A stretch of DNA of 12,950 bases from an uncultured Varibaculum sp. (GCA_947253735.1 CAMYAU010000036.1:1-12950); one strand, 5' to 3'. Positions 7,637 through 12,950 are shown, numbered from the stretch's first letter. The notes: generated by a model from the letters alone, not told the origin. Numbers and translations are program-made.

Positions 7637-8545
7637 ATGCCAGAATTACCAGAGGTTGAGGTAGTACGGCGCGGGCTAGAGGAACAGTTGCTAGGTGCGC
7701 AGATAAAGAAAGCCGAAGTGTTTTTTCCTGGCTCTTTGCGCGGCCAAGATGCCAAGAGATTTTCTAATGCCGTAGAAGGCTGGACCATTACTAACGCGGT
7801 ACGTCGCGGTAAATTCCTATGGATGTTGGGGGAAGATGACCAGGGAAAACAAACCCTGTATTCCCTGGTAGTTCACTTGGGGATGTCCGGTCAGCTACTG
7901 ATCAACCAACCAGATATCGAACTTTCCCACAGAAATCAGCGGCATTTGCGAGTCCAGTTAACGCTGGAGGATGACAGAACCGTTAATTTCGTCGATCAAC
8001 GCACCTTTGGACGGATGCTGGTAGAGCCCCTAGTTGAAACCAAAGATAACAAACCTGCAGGACTGGGTGCAGATTCCCATTTCATTCCCCGGAACGTGGA
8101 AATGAACGTAGCGCGGGACGTGCTAGATCCCCATATAGATTTAGAAAAGATCTCGTCCGTCATTCGTAACCGAAAGAGTTCTATTAAGCACTCCTTACTG
8201 GATCAAAAGCTAGTTTCCGGAATCGGTAATATTTATGCTGATGAAACCTTGTTCGCTTCCCGAATGAATCCAGGGCAACGAGCCAGTTCTCTCTCGGAAA
8301 CTCAGATTCAAGAAGTGTTTAAGCACGCCGGAACGATTATGGAAGCTGCTATCAAACACGGTGGCACCTCCTTCGATGAGCTTTATGTAGATACCAGTGG
8401 AAACCCCGGGTATTTTGAGCAAGAGCTCCAGGTGTATGGCCGTGGCGGGGAACCTTGTAAGACCTGCGGAACCATCTTGGAGAAACTGCAACAATCTGGA
8501 CGTAACGCCACCTACTGTCCTCAGTGTCAACCATTGCGAGATTAA
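7637..8545 (+). CDS. mutM: Formamidopyrimidine-DNA glycosylase (MutM/Fpg)
   Basis: 302 aa. A bifunctional glycosylase/AP lyase that removes 8-oxoguanine and formamidopyrimidines from DNA. The N-terminus MPELPEVEVVRRGL supplies the catalytic P2 and E3. The conserved lysine is K59 in RRGKFLWML. The H2TH region contains SLLDQKLVSGIGNIYADETLF. The zinc finger is complete: C274-x2-C277-x16-C294-x2-C297, with the lesion-contacting arginine R289 inside it. GAGGGG (7622-7627) is the ribosome site. Gene order rnc-mutM is typical of actinobacteria, but the smc gene that often follows is not here. Confidence 0.96.
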   Translation: MPELPEVEVVRRGLEEQLLGAQIKKAEVFFPGSLRGQDAKRFSNAVEGWTITNAVRRGKFLWMLGEDDQGKQTLYSLVVHLGMSGQLLINQPDIELSHRNQRHLRVQLTLEDDRTVNFVDQRTFGRMLVEPLVETKDNKPAGLGADSHFIPRNVEMNVARDVLDPHIDLEKISSVIRNRKSSIKHSLLDQKLVSGIGNIYADETLFASRMNPGQRASSLSETQIQEVFKHAGTIMEAAIKHGGTSFDELYVDTSGNPGYFEQELQVYGRGGEPCKTCGTILEKLQQSGRNATYCPQCQPLRD

Positions 8546-8698
8546 AATTCCCGCCAGATCTTGACATTTGGCTTTAATTGATACTTTTAATAACCTCAGC
8601 AGTATCCGAGGGGTCCATTATTTCCGAGAGCTAGCTCGCTAGGTGCAATTTTGTGAAATGGTTCTTTCCTCACCGGGGGTATTAGGTAGAATTAAGGG
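8546..8698 (+). promoter_or_regulatory. regulatory spacer before the response regulator: TTGACA box, palindrome and proximal -10
   Basis: A consensus -35 TTGACA (8561-8566) is followed by TACTTT (8582-8587, spacing 15) or TTTAAT (8586-8591, spacing 19). Neither spacing is ideal. Transcription from here would make a leader of about 100 bases. Within it lies a 10-base palindrome, GAGCTAGCTC (8628-8637), possibly an operator. A second -10, TAGAAT (8687-8692), is six bases before the GTG at 8699 and would give a leaderless message. Two promoters are plausible. Confidence 0.45.
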
Positions 8699-9364
8699 GT
8701 GAGTATGCAGCAGTCGCAGACAGAAGAAAAGCCCACCCGGGTAATGATTATTGATGACCACGAAATCGTGCGTCGTGGGATTGCCGAAATCGTGGATCGG
8801 ACTGCCGACATGGAGGTAGTGGCCGAGGCAGGCACCGTAGAAGACGCGGTGCGGCGTGCCGAATTGGTGTGTCCCGACGTGGTGCTAGTGGATTTGCAAA
8901 TGCCCGATGGGACCGGCATTGACGTGATGAAACAGTTGCGCGAAGTATCGCCCGAATCCTTGGCAATCGTGCTTACTAGTTTTGATGATGATGATGCTCT
9001 CGCAGAATCCCTGCAGGCAGGGGCAAAAGCCTATGTGCTGAAAACCGTGCGTGGTGCCGAAATTACCGATGTTATCCGTGCGGTTGTTGGTGGCCGCGTC
9101 TTACTAGATGAACGCACCGTCACCCGCCGCCGTGCTGGCAACGAGGATCCTACCGCGAATCTGACGCCAGCTGAACGCAAAGTCTTAAACCTGATAGGTG
9201 ACGGGCTCTCTAACCGGGAAATCGGGGAAAAACTGGGGGTTGCGGAAAAGACGGTGAAGAATCATATTACCTCGCTACTAGCCAAGATGGGGCTGCAGCG
9301 CCGCACGCAGGTCGCCGCCTGGGTTGCCAGTCAGCGCTCTGCCGCTTGGCGGCATCAATCGTAG
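8699..9364 (+). CDS. NarL/FixJ-family response regulator, DevR/DosR-like
   Basis: 221 aa. An N-terminal receiver domain (about 13-130) has the acidic pair D19-D20, phosphoacceptor D65 in VLVDLQMPDG, T93 and K115. A C-terminal LuxR-type helix-turn-helix follows (about 152-212: LTPAERKVLNLIGDGLSNREI, then AEKTVKNHITSLLAKMGL). The wording of the output domain, ending QRRTQVAAWVAS, is very close to mycobacterial DevR/DosR, the hypoxia/NO regulator. No histidine kinase is adjacent, so it is an orphan within this window. The start is GTG 8699 if leaderless (TAGAAT six bases upstream). ATG 8705 is an alternative, with AAGGGG five bases before it. Dormancy control is only an inference from similarity. 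Confidence 0.92.
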   Translation: MSMQQSQTEEKPTRVMIIDDHEIVRRGIAEIVDRTADMEVVAEAGTVEDAVRRAELVCPDVVLVDLQMPDGTGIDVMKQLREVSPESLAIVLTSFDDDDALAESLQAGAKAYVLKTVRGAEITDVIRAVVGGRVLLDERTVTRRRAGNEDPTANLTPAERKVLNLIGDGLSNREIGEKLGVAEKTVKNHITSLLAKMGLQRRTQVAAWVASQRSAAWRHQS

Positions 9365-9430
9365 CCCGTTCCTTAGGTAAGGGGCATGCGGTAAAAGCGC
9401 TCGGGGAATTTGTGCGAAATTGGCTCACGG

Positions 9431-9475
9431 AACCTAGCCTTTTTTGCATCGGGTTAGCGCGGGGGCTAGGTTTTT
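9431..9475 (+). terminator. candidate Rho-independent terminator of the response regulator gene
   Basis: AACCTAGCC (9431-9439) pairs perfectly with GGCTAGGTT (9464-9472). Two further U:G pairs extend the stem inward, and a run of five T (9471-9475) overlaps and follows the right arm. The loop is long (about 20 bases). The same right arm can pair with a downstream copy at 9547-9564 instead. Confidence 0.45.
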
Positions 9476-9564
9476 CCTCCTGCCCAAGAATTCGGAAAAC
9501 GTAGCGACATTTTCCGAATTCTTATGCCCACCGCACCTACTCGGATAAAACCTAACCCCCGCGC
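9457..9564. repeat. 108-bp element bounded by 18-base inverted repeats
   Basis: GCGCGGGGGCTAGGTTTT (9457-9474) is the reverse complement of AAAACCTAACCCCCGCGC (9547-9564) except at one base. The mismatch is G:U in RNA read from the minus strand. Similarity may extend outward (TTA before, TAA after with one inserted base). The size and ends resemble a miniature inverted-repeat element, but no target-site duplication is evident. It could instead be a terminator for dapD. Confidence 0.6.
9486..9523. repeat. perfect 14-base inverted repeat with 10-base loop
   Basis: AAGAATTCGGAAAA (9486-9499) and TTTTCCGAATTCTT (9510-9523) are exact reverse complements around a 10-base loop. It lies inside the 18-base inverted repeat. 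It could be a bidirectional terminator core, a protein-binding site or the hairpin of a small element. It has no T-run after the stem beyond the stem itself. Confidence 0.75.
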
Positions 9565-9568
9565 ATAA

Positions 9569-9657
9569 GGGTTGGGCTGTAAAAGATGCGAGAGGGGGCT
9601 TGAACCGAGCGCAGCAAGGCTCACCGGGGTCACCCGAGTACTTTTGCAGCCCAACCC
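9569..9657. repeat. 89-base hairpin with 17-base stem, possible structured RNA
   Basis: GGGTTGGGCTGTAAAAG (9569-9585) pairs with CTTTTGCAGCCCAACCC (9641-9657). The only non-identical position (T9580 opposite G9646) is a U:G pair in plus-strand RNA. The 55-base interior contains short pairing options (for example GAGC with GCTC). No T-run follows on the plus strand, so it does not look like a simple terminator. I do not recognise it as tRNA, SRP RNA, tmRNA or a known riboswitch. Confidence 0.6.
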
Positions 9658-9708
9658 GTACCAGGATGACAGTCTAGATCCGCGTTGTTTAAGCCCTGCC
9701 AGGAAGAA

Positions 9709-9730
9709 GAACGCTCATGCAAGTCGAACG
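9709..9730 (+). other. short match to the conserved 5' end of 16S rRNA
   Basis: CATGCAAGTCGAACG (9716-9730) equals the conserved segment near base 55-70 of bacterial 16S rRNA. Directly before it GAACGCT (9709-9715) equals the segment that lies about 16 bases further upstream in real 16S genes, as if GGCGGCGTGCTTAACA had been deleted. Bases 9689-9708 weakly resemble the 16S stretch upstream. No continuing 16S similarity is clear after 9731. It is not a functional rRNA gene. Confidence 0.4.
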
Positions 9731-9764
9731 CGGAGCAGCGAGCCTGCGGGCGGCGGGATAAAAA

Positions 9765-10748
9765 TTACGGGTTTATACGGGAGGCGGCGGCTAGTTTTAT
9801 TTCTTTACCGGCACGGGGTAACGCCTCAACACGGCCAGATTGAGAGTTGCGCCGGAAGATGACGTCGGAGATCCCCGACAATTCGGAGGCGGAGACTACT
9901 ATCGGCTCGGCAAAGTAGCCTTCGGTAGTGGGCGCCACACCGGCGTGGGGCAGGACTGACACTTTAGTTCCGGCAGTCAAGTTTAAACCAGGTTCGACCA
10001 TGCAATCATCGCCGAGGGCGATTCCTAGCCCCGAGTTGGCGCCCAGTAAGCAGCGCTTGCCTAAGGAAATCTGTTGTCCAGTTTCACCTGAGAGGGTGGT
10101 CTCAGTAGAGGCGCCCCCTCCAATATCGGATCCTTCGTCGATAACTACCCCTTGTGCAACCCGACCCTCAATCAGGCAAGCCCCCAAGGTGCCAGCATTA
10201 AAGTTAACGAAAGCCGCATGCATTACGGTGGTTCCAGGGGCTAGATAGGCGCCGAGACGAACTTTTGCGCCGTCGGCGATACGCACGCCCGAGGGGATAA
10301 TATAGTTTACCATCGGGGGAAACTTATCTACACTGAGCAGGTGAATTGGATGCCCATAGCTTAGACGCATCCGCATACGGGTAGTTTCAAAGTCGTCTAC
10401 TGCGCAGGGGCCTTCCGTGGTCCAAGCAACGGTGGGGAGACGAGCGAAAATGCCGTCAAGGTTAATGGTGTTCGGTTTTACCAGTCGGTGCGAGAGGAGA
10501 TGGAGACGCAAGTAGGCATCCGCAGTTGAACTTGCTGACTCATCCAGATCGATAGTTACCACTGTGGCGGTACGGTTAACTCCGCGCCCATCGTCGCGCC
10601 CTTCAATTTGGCTTAGTTTGTGGATTAAATCTGCATCTGACTCATTTGGCTGATCACCCAGGTAGGGGCGCGGATACCAAACATCCAGGGTTTGCCCGGT
10701 TTCGCTGACGGTTGCGAGGCCCACCCCGCGTGCTTTTCGTTCACTCAT
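9765..10748 (-). CDS. dapD: 2,3,4,5-tetrahydropyridine-2,6-dicarboxylate N-succinyltransferase
   Basis: 327 aa. Transfers succinyl from succinyl-CoA to tetrahydrodipicolinate in the succinylase branch of lysine and meso-diaminopimelate synthesis, which feeds peptidoglycan. It matches the actinobacterial DapD type. The N-terminal domain includes ADAYLRLHLLSHRLV; the left-handed beta-helix of hexapeptide repeats spans about 150-265 (LGAYLAPGTTVMHAAFVNFNA, IDEGSDIGGGAS, ISLGKRCLLGANSGLGIALGD); the C-terminus has the conserved SGISDVIFRRNSQSGRVEAL. A small insertion sits near 270-285 compared with the mycobacterial enzyme. The ATG at 10748 has TAAGGT six bases upstream, so it may have its own leaderless message besides reading through from maf, whose stop is 23 bases upstream. 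Confidence 0.95.
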   Translation of the reverse strand: MSERKARGVGLATVSETGQTLDVWYPRPYLGDQPNESDADLIHKLSQIEGRDDGRGVNRTATVVTIDLDESASSTADAYLRLHLLSHRLVKPNTINLDGIFARLPTVAWTTEGPCAVDDFETTRMRMRLSYGHPIHLLSVDKFPPMVNYIIPSGVRIADGAKVRLGAYLAPGTTVMHAAFVNFNAGTLGACLIEGRVAQGVVIDEGSDIGGGASTETTLSGETGQQISLGKRCLLGANSGLGIALGDDCMVEPGLNLTAGTKVSVLPHAGVAPTTEGYFAEPIVVSASELSGISDVIFRRNSQSGRVEALPRAGKEIKLAAASRINP

Positions 10749-10754
10749 AACTCA

Positions 10755-10760
10755 ACCTTA
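10755..10760 (-). promoter_or_regulatory. -10 element for leaderless dapD transcript
   Basis: On the minus strand TAAGGT is followed by TGAGTT and the dapD ATG. The AAGG within it could alternatively act as a weak ribosome site at eight-base spacing. The nine-base string TAAGGTTGA is shared with the cyclase promoter at 11746-11754. Confidence 0.4.
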
Positions 10761-10771
10761 TCCGCTGGGGG

Positions 10772-11488
10772 TTAATTTGGTAAGGACGTCCATAGATTTG
10801 GCCAAAAAAAGCCAAGTTCATTTAATAAGTTACGCAGTAAAGGTAAAGAAATACCAATTATTCCGTGAGGGTCACCTTTAATTGATTCAATAAATGCTCC
10901 CCCTAAGCCATCGATAGTAAAGCCCCCAGCCACTTCTAAAGGTTCCTTGCTAGCAGCGTAGGCGCGTGCTTCCTCCGGGCTGATTTCGCTGAAATATAAA
11001 GTCGCTTTAGAATAGTCGGCCACTTCATTTTCGAAGATGAAACCAGTTGAGGTGCGTTTTAGAGCGAGGGCGCAGTGGCCGGTGAAAAGTAACGGGCTAG
11101 CTCCTGATAATTCTTCAATTTGGGCAAGGGCACGCTCGAAAGTATGGGGTTTTCCCCGCAGAATGTTGTTAAGTAGCAGCATGGAATCGCAACCTACTAC
11201 CGCCAGGCGCTGGCCTATGGGGATTTGTTCTAGGCTTTCCCAGGTCTGCTTGCTCTGGGGCAGCTGTTGCGGATGTAGCTCGGCAAAGTTGATTAAAAGC
11301 TTAGCTATGTGACGGGCTTTGCTCTGTGCTAAGGCTGTCACCACCTGCGCGGGTTCTGCGTTTCCAAGTCGGGATCGTACCGCGTCCTCATCAATATTGG
11401 CAGGCCAAGTCAAGGGAACAATACCGGCCTGAGATAAAACGTTTAGCCGGGCAGGGGAGGCAGAAGCCAAAAGTAGCTTGTCGGTCAT
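10772..11488 (-). CDS. maf: Maf-family nucleotide pyrophosphatase
   Basis: 238 aa from the ATG at 11488. Maf proteins hydrolyse nucleoside triphosphates, often modified or non-canonical ones, to monophosphates, and overexpression of some blocks septation. The signature loop reads LLASASPARLNVL; the usual SPRR is SPAR, and mycobacterial Maf is similarly variant (SPGR). VVGCDSMLLL, GKPHTFERA, FTGHCALAL, VAGGFTIDGLGGAFI and GDPHGIIGISLPLLRNLL complete the family pattern. An insertion of about 25 residues, including LPQSKQTWES, precedes VVGCDSM. The open frame extends upstream to a TTG at 11551 with no family similarity; ATG 11488 lies directly before KLLLASAS and has TAATAT seven bases upstream. 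It is followed closely by dapD in the same direction. Confidence 0.92.
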   Translation of the reverse strand: MTDKLLLASASPARLNVLSQAGIVPLTWPANIDEDAVRSRLGNAEPAQVVTALAQSKARHIAKLLINFAELHPQQLPQSKQTWESLEQIPIGQRLAVVGCDSMLLLNNILRGKPHTFERALAQIEELSGASPLLFTGHCALALKRTSTGFIFENEVADYSKATLYFSEISPEEARAYAASKEPLEVAGGFTIDGLGGAFIESIKGDPHGIIGISLPLLRNLLNELGFFWPNLWTSLPN

Positions 11489-11739
11489 AACTTCCATATT
11501 AGGGGCCAGAATCGGCAAACGGCAGCCAGGGCCAAAGCTAAACAAGCCCAAGTGCTTTGAAGTGTTGCCGCCCAGGATAGGGGCGCCTCCACATGTTGGT
11601 TAACGGTAAAAGGGCTAACCATGCGGAGCGGACGATAGGTATCGGTAGGGTGACCCGAATGTGCAGCCGGAGCAAAGAATGGAAAACTTTCTCTGAAAGT
11701 GCCGTAGATTGCCGGATGCGCTGGAAAAAGTGAGGTCAT
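11485..11739 (-). CDS. possible small membrane protein, unknown
   Basis: An 84-aa open frame that fills most of the space between maf and the divergent cyclase gene. I do not recognise it. Residues 1-50 are rich in Pro, Phe and His. Residues about 55-82 are hydrophobic with Trp and Cys and could form one membrane segment. In its favour: its stop overlaps the maf ATG in the ATGA arrangement, and AAGG precedes its ATG by about four bases. Against it: no family likeness, mixed third-position base use, and a likely maf promoter inside its 3' end. Acetyl-CoA carboxylase epsilon subunits often precede maf in actinobacteria, but this sequence does not show their motifs. Confidence 0.3.
   Translation of the reverse strand: MTSLFPAHPAIYGTFRESFPFFAPAAHSGHPTDTYRPLRMVSPFTVNQHVEAPLSWAATLQSTWACLALALAAVCRFWPLIWKL
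11496..11501 (-). promoter_or_regulatory. -10 element for leaderless maf transcript
   Basis: TAATAT on the minus strand ends seven bases before the maf ATG at 11488. A GGAAG lies only two bases before the ATG, too close to be an efficient ribosome site. No strong -35 is seen. Confidence 0.45.
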
Positions 11740-11741
11740 TC

Positions 11742-11751
11742 ACCTTAAGGT
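11742..11751. promoter_or_regulatory. palindromic divergent -10 for the cyclase gene and the opposite small ORF
   Basis: ACCTTAAGGT is a perfect 10-base palindrome, so TAAGGT occurs on both strands. On the plus strand it is six bases before the cyclase GTG (11758), with TGGAAA (11722-11727) as a possible -35 at 18 bases. On the minus strand TAAGGT is only two bases before the ATG at 11739. Overlapping -10 boxes would make the two directions mutually exclusive. Confidence 0.45.
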
Positions 11752-11757
11752 TGAAGG

Positions 11758-12858
11758 GTGAGTGAATCCTTGTCGGCTGCCCAGATAGCACGTAACACGG
11801 TGATGCGCCCCGTGTGGAGACTTATCGGGGGTGCCCCCACCATGACGATGCGGGAAATGGCAGAAGAATTGGGGGTTAGTATCGCGGAAATCGATCGCTT
11901 TTGGACATCCTGTGGATTCCCGAAAGCCGATCCCGACACCTATATGTTTACCGAGCAAGACGCGCAAGCGATTGCAGAATGGAGACAAGAATTTGGAGAG
12001 GGCGCTTTGGCGCCGAGTACCGTGACCTCTCTGCTGCGGGCCCAGTCCTATATGGCCGATCGCCTGGTGCTGTGGCAGTTAGAGGCGATTGTGACAGATT
12101 TTCAAGAACGTATGGATCTGGATGATACTTCTGCGCGTCTAATCGCCCTCGACAAAATTGACCAATACATTGATCTCCTGCAATCTCAACTCGGATATGC
12201 CTGGCGTCGACAAATGGCCTATCTACTGTTAAATACCAATCGGGAAGTGGAAATGCGGGAGGGTAAAACCGCTGCTCCCGATTCTTATCCCCTCGATCGC
12301 TGTATGGGGTTTGTGGATATGGTCGCCTATACTCGTCGTTCTTCTACTATGAGCGGCGCTGCCTTGGCTGATCTGGTGCAAAGTTTTGAAATGGCCTGTC
12401 GGGATGTGATTACTACTCGCGGAGGGCGAGTGGTAAAAACACTGGGGGACGCGGTTCTCTTCGTTGCGGATGATCTGTTGGTGGCTGCCGATATTGTGTG
12501 TGCGATGGTGGAATTTTTGAACTCCCGGCCGGAAATTTTGCCGGTGCGTGCCTCGTTAGTCCATGGGCGGGTAGTTTCTCGTTCTGGCGATATTTTCGGT
12601 CCCCCCGTCAACTTGGCTTCACGCCTGGTAGATATCGCTCCCCGGGGGCAAATCTTGATGGATGCCGCCTCTGCTAAGCAGCTCCAAGAGCTGGATACTA
12701 AAGGATTCTTTACGGTTCGACCAGCCACTACTCGAGATTTGCAGGGGTTAGGTGAAGTAGAAGGGTGGTTGCTTACGCGGGGAGAATCCAAACAAAACTT
12801 TGAGCCTTTAATTCGGCGTCGAACCTTGGAAATAGCTTCTCCGGTAGTAAAGAGTTAG
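11758..12858 (+). CDS. Class III adenylate cyclase with Rv1264-type regulatory domain
   Basis: 366 aa, soluble, no membrane segment. Residues 1 to about 165 resemble the autoinhibitory, pH-sensing N-terminal domain of mycobacterial cyclase Rv1264 (MREMAEELGVSIAEIDRFWTS, then the long helices LLRAQSYMADRLV and DKIDQYIDLLQSQL). Residues about 180-345 are the class III catalytic domain. All six canonical residues are visible: metal-binding D187 (GFVDMVAYT) and D231, adenine-specifying K227 (VVKTLGD) and D278 (DIFGPPVN), and transition-state N285 and R289 (VNLASRL). It should therefore make cAMP from ATP as a homodimer. The start is the GTG at 11758, six bases after TAAGGT. A terminator follows. 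The combination with an Rv1264-like domain suggests regulation by acidity or lipid, by inference only. Confidence 0.92.
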   Translation: MSESLSAAQIARNTVMRPVWRLIGGAPTMTMREMAEELGVSIAEIDRFWTSCGFPKADPDTYMFTEQDAQAIAEWRQEFGEGALAPSTVTSLLRAQSYMADRLVLWQLEAIVTDFQERMDLDDTSARLIALDKIDQYIDLLQSQLGYAWRRQMAYLLLNTNREVEMREGKTAAPDSYPLDRCMGFVDMVAYTRRSSTMSGAALADLVQSFEMACRDVITTRGGRVVKTLGDAVLFVADDLLVAADIVCAMVEFLNSRPEILPVRASLVHGRVVSRSGDIFGPPVNLASRLVDIAPRGQILMDAASAKQLQELDTKGFFTVRPATTRDLQGLGEVEGWLLTRGESKQNFEPLIRRRTLEIASPVVKS

Positions 12859-12866
12859 TAAAGCTA

Positions 12867-12902
12867 TCGTCACTTCAGCGCGGTGGCGACAAAGTTTTTT
12901 TT
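12867..12902 (+). terminator. Rho-independent terminator after the cyclase gene
   Basis: TCGTCAC (12867-12873) pairs with GTGGCGA (12883-12889), one pair being U:G, around a nine-base loop. A run of eight T (12895-12902) follows after five bases. The gap before the T-run makes it imperfect. Confidence 0.5.
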
Positions 12903-12906
12903 AGAT

Positions 12907-12912
12907 TAGCAT
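12907..12912 (+). promoter_or_regulatory. -10 element for leaderless transcript of the last response regulator
   Basis: TAGCAT is followed by six bases and the ATG at 12919. TAGATT at 12902-12907 is an alternative -10 that would leave a short leader. GGGA six bases before the ATG is a poor ribosome site. Confidence 0.4.
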
Positions 12913-12918
12913 GGGAAT

Positions 12919-12950
12919 ATGACTACAGTTTTACTTGTTGAAGATGACCC
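12919..12950 (+). CDS. response regulator, N-terminal fragment cut by the window end
   Basis: Only MTTVLLVEDDP and two bases more are visible. This is the first beta strand and acidic pair of a receiver domain, in the style of OmpR/PhoB-type actinobacterial regulators such as MprA or RegX3. The output domain, and whether a histidine kinase follows, lie outside the window. Confidence 0.75.
   Translation, partial: MTTVLLVEDD

Larger units (their letters stand above)
9365..9764. other. gene-free convergent region with nested inverted repeats
   Basis: Four hundred bases between the 3' ends of the response regulator (plus) and dapD (minus). No credible protein is encoded: short open frames on both strands cross the inverted repeats and resemble no family. 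It contains a candidate terminator (9431-9475), an 18-base imperfect inverted repeat (9457-9564) enclosing a perfect 14-base one (9486-9523), a separate 17-base inverted repeat (9569-9657), a weaker 8-base one (TCCGCGTT and AACGCGGA, 9679-9735), and a 16S-like fragment (9709-9730). Confidence 0.7.

Noticed and set aside
9457..9564. Confident call of a transposable MITE
   Set aside because: The terminal repeats are good but no target duplication is visible and copy number cannot be judged from one window.
9580..9645. Degraded tRNA on the minus strand (GGTTCAAGCCCC resembles a T-arm)
   Set aside because: The T-stem does not pair, and no matching acceptor, D-arm or anticodon arm can be laid out.
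9569..9657. Integron attC site (GTTGGGC and GCCCAAC core-like ends)
   Set aside because: The cores are in the opposite order to attC (attC begins RYYYAAC and ends GTTRRRY), and no integrase or cassette genes are present.
9466..9862. Open frames of 62 aa (minus, 9466-9654) and 96 aa (plus, 9572-9862)
   Set aside because: They run through inverted repeats, the plus one also enters dapD antisense, and neither has a ribosome site or family likeness.

Overview
The window looks like a piece of an actinobacterial chromosome of moderate GC (roughly 50-55% by eye). The gene content and order (DAK/FakA-like gene, recG, rsmD, coaD, a SepIVA-like coiled-coil gene, DUF177, rnc, mutM) match the order known from Mycobacterium (Rv2974c-recG, rsmD-coaD, Rv2927c-Rv2926c-rnc-fpg). 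The modest GC, short spacers and protein divergence fit an Actinomycetaceae-type organism such as Varibaculum, Mobiluncus or Actinomyces. The genus is a guess.

Layout. Positions 108-8545 hold one dense block of eight plus-strand housekeeping genes. They are a DAK/FakA-like protein, RecG helicase (4-base overlap), RsmD 16S rRNA methyltransferase, CoaD, a SepIVA/DivIVA-like hendecad coiled-coil protein, a DUF177/YceD zinc-motif protein, RNase III (4-base overlap) and MutM/Fpg. After a 153-bp regulatory-looking spacer comes an orphan DevR/DosR-like NarL-family response regulator (8699-9364). A gene-free 400-bp stretch (9365-9764) follows. It holds three nested or adjacent long inverted repeats and a short match to the conserved 5' end of 16S rRNA. 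On the minus strand lies a maf-dapD pair (11488 down to 9765), perhaps preceded by a small ORF (11739-11485). Diverging from it is a class III adenylate cyclase with an Rv1264-type regulatory domain (11758-12858). A terminator and the first eleven codons of an OmpR-type response regulator end the window.

How it works together. The first block combines DNA repair and replication restart (RecG, MutM), ribosome and RNA maturation (RsmD, RNase III, probably DUF177), coenzyme A synthesis (CoaD) and septation or envelope growth (SepIVA-like). Maf and DapD are a nucleotide pyrophosphatase and a diaminopimelate/lysine enzyme. The two response regulators and the cyclase form a small signalling cluster around them.

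The most striking patterns are: (1) eight of the twelve convincing genes have a TANNNT hexamer ending exactly 6 or 7 bases before the start codon, the signature of leaderless transcription; (2) the nested inverted repeats at 9431-9657; (3) the 16S-like scrap at 9709-9730; (4) an overlapping divergent -10 palindrome upstream of the cyclase. I see no phage, transposase gene, CRISPR array, tRNA or complete rRNA gene.
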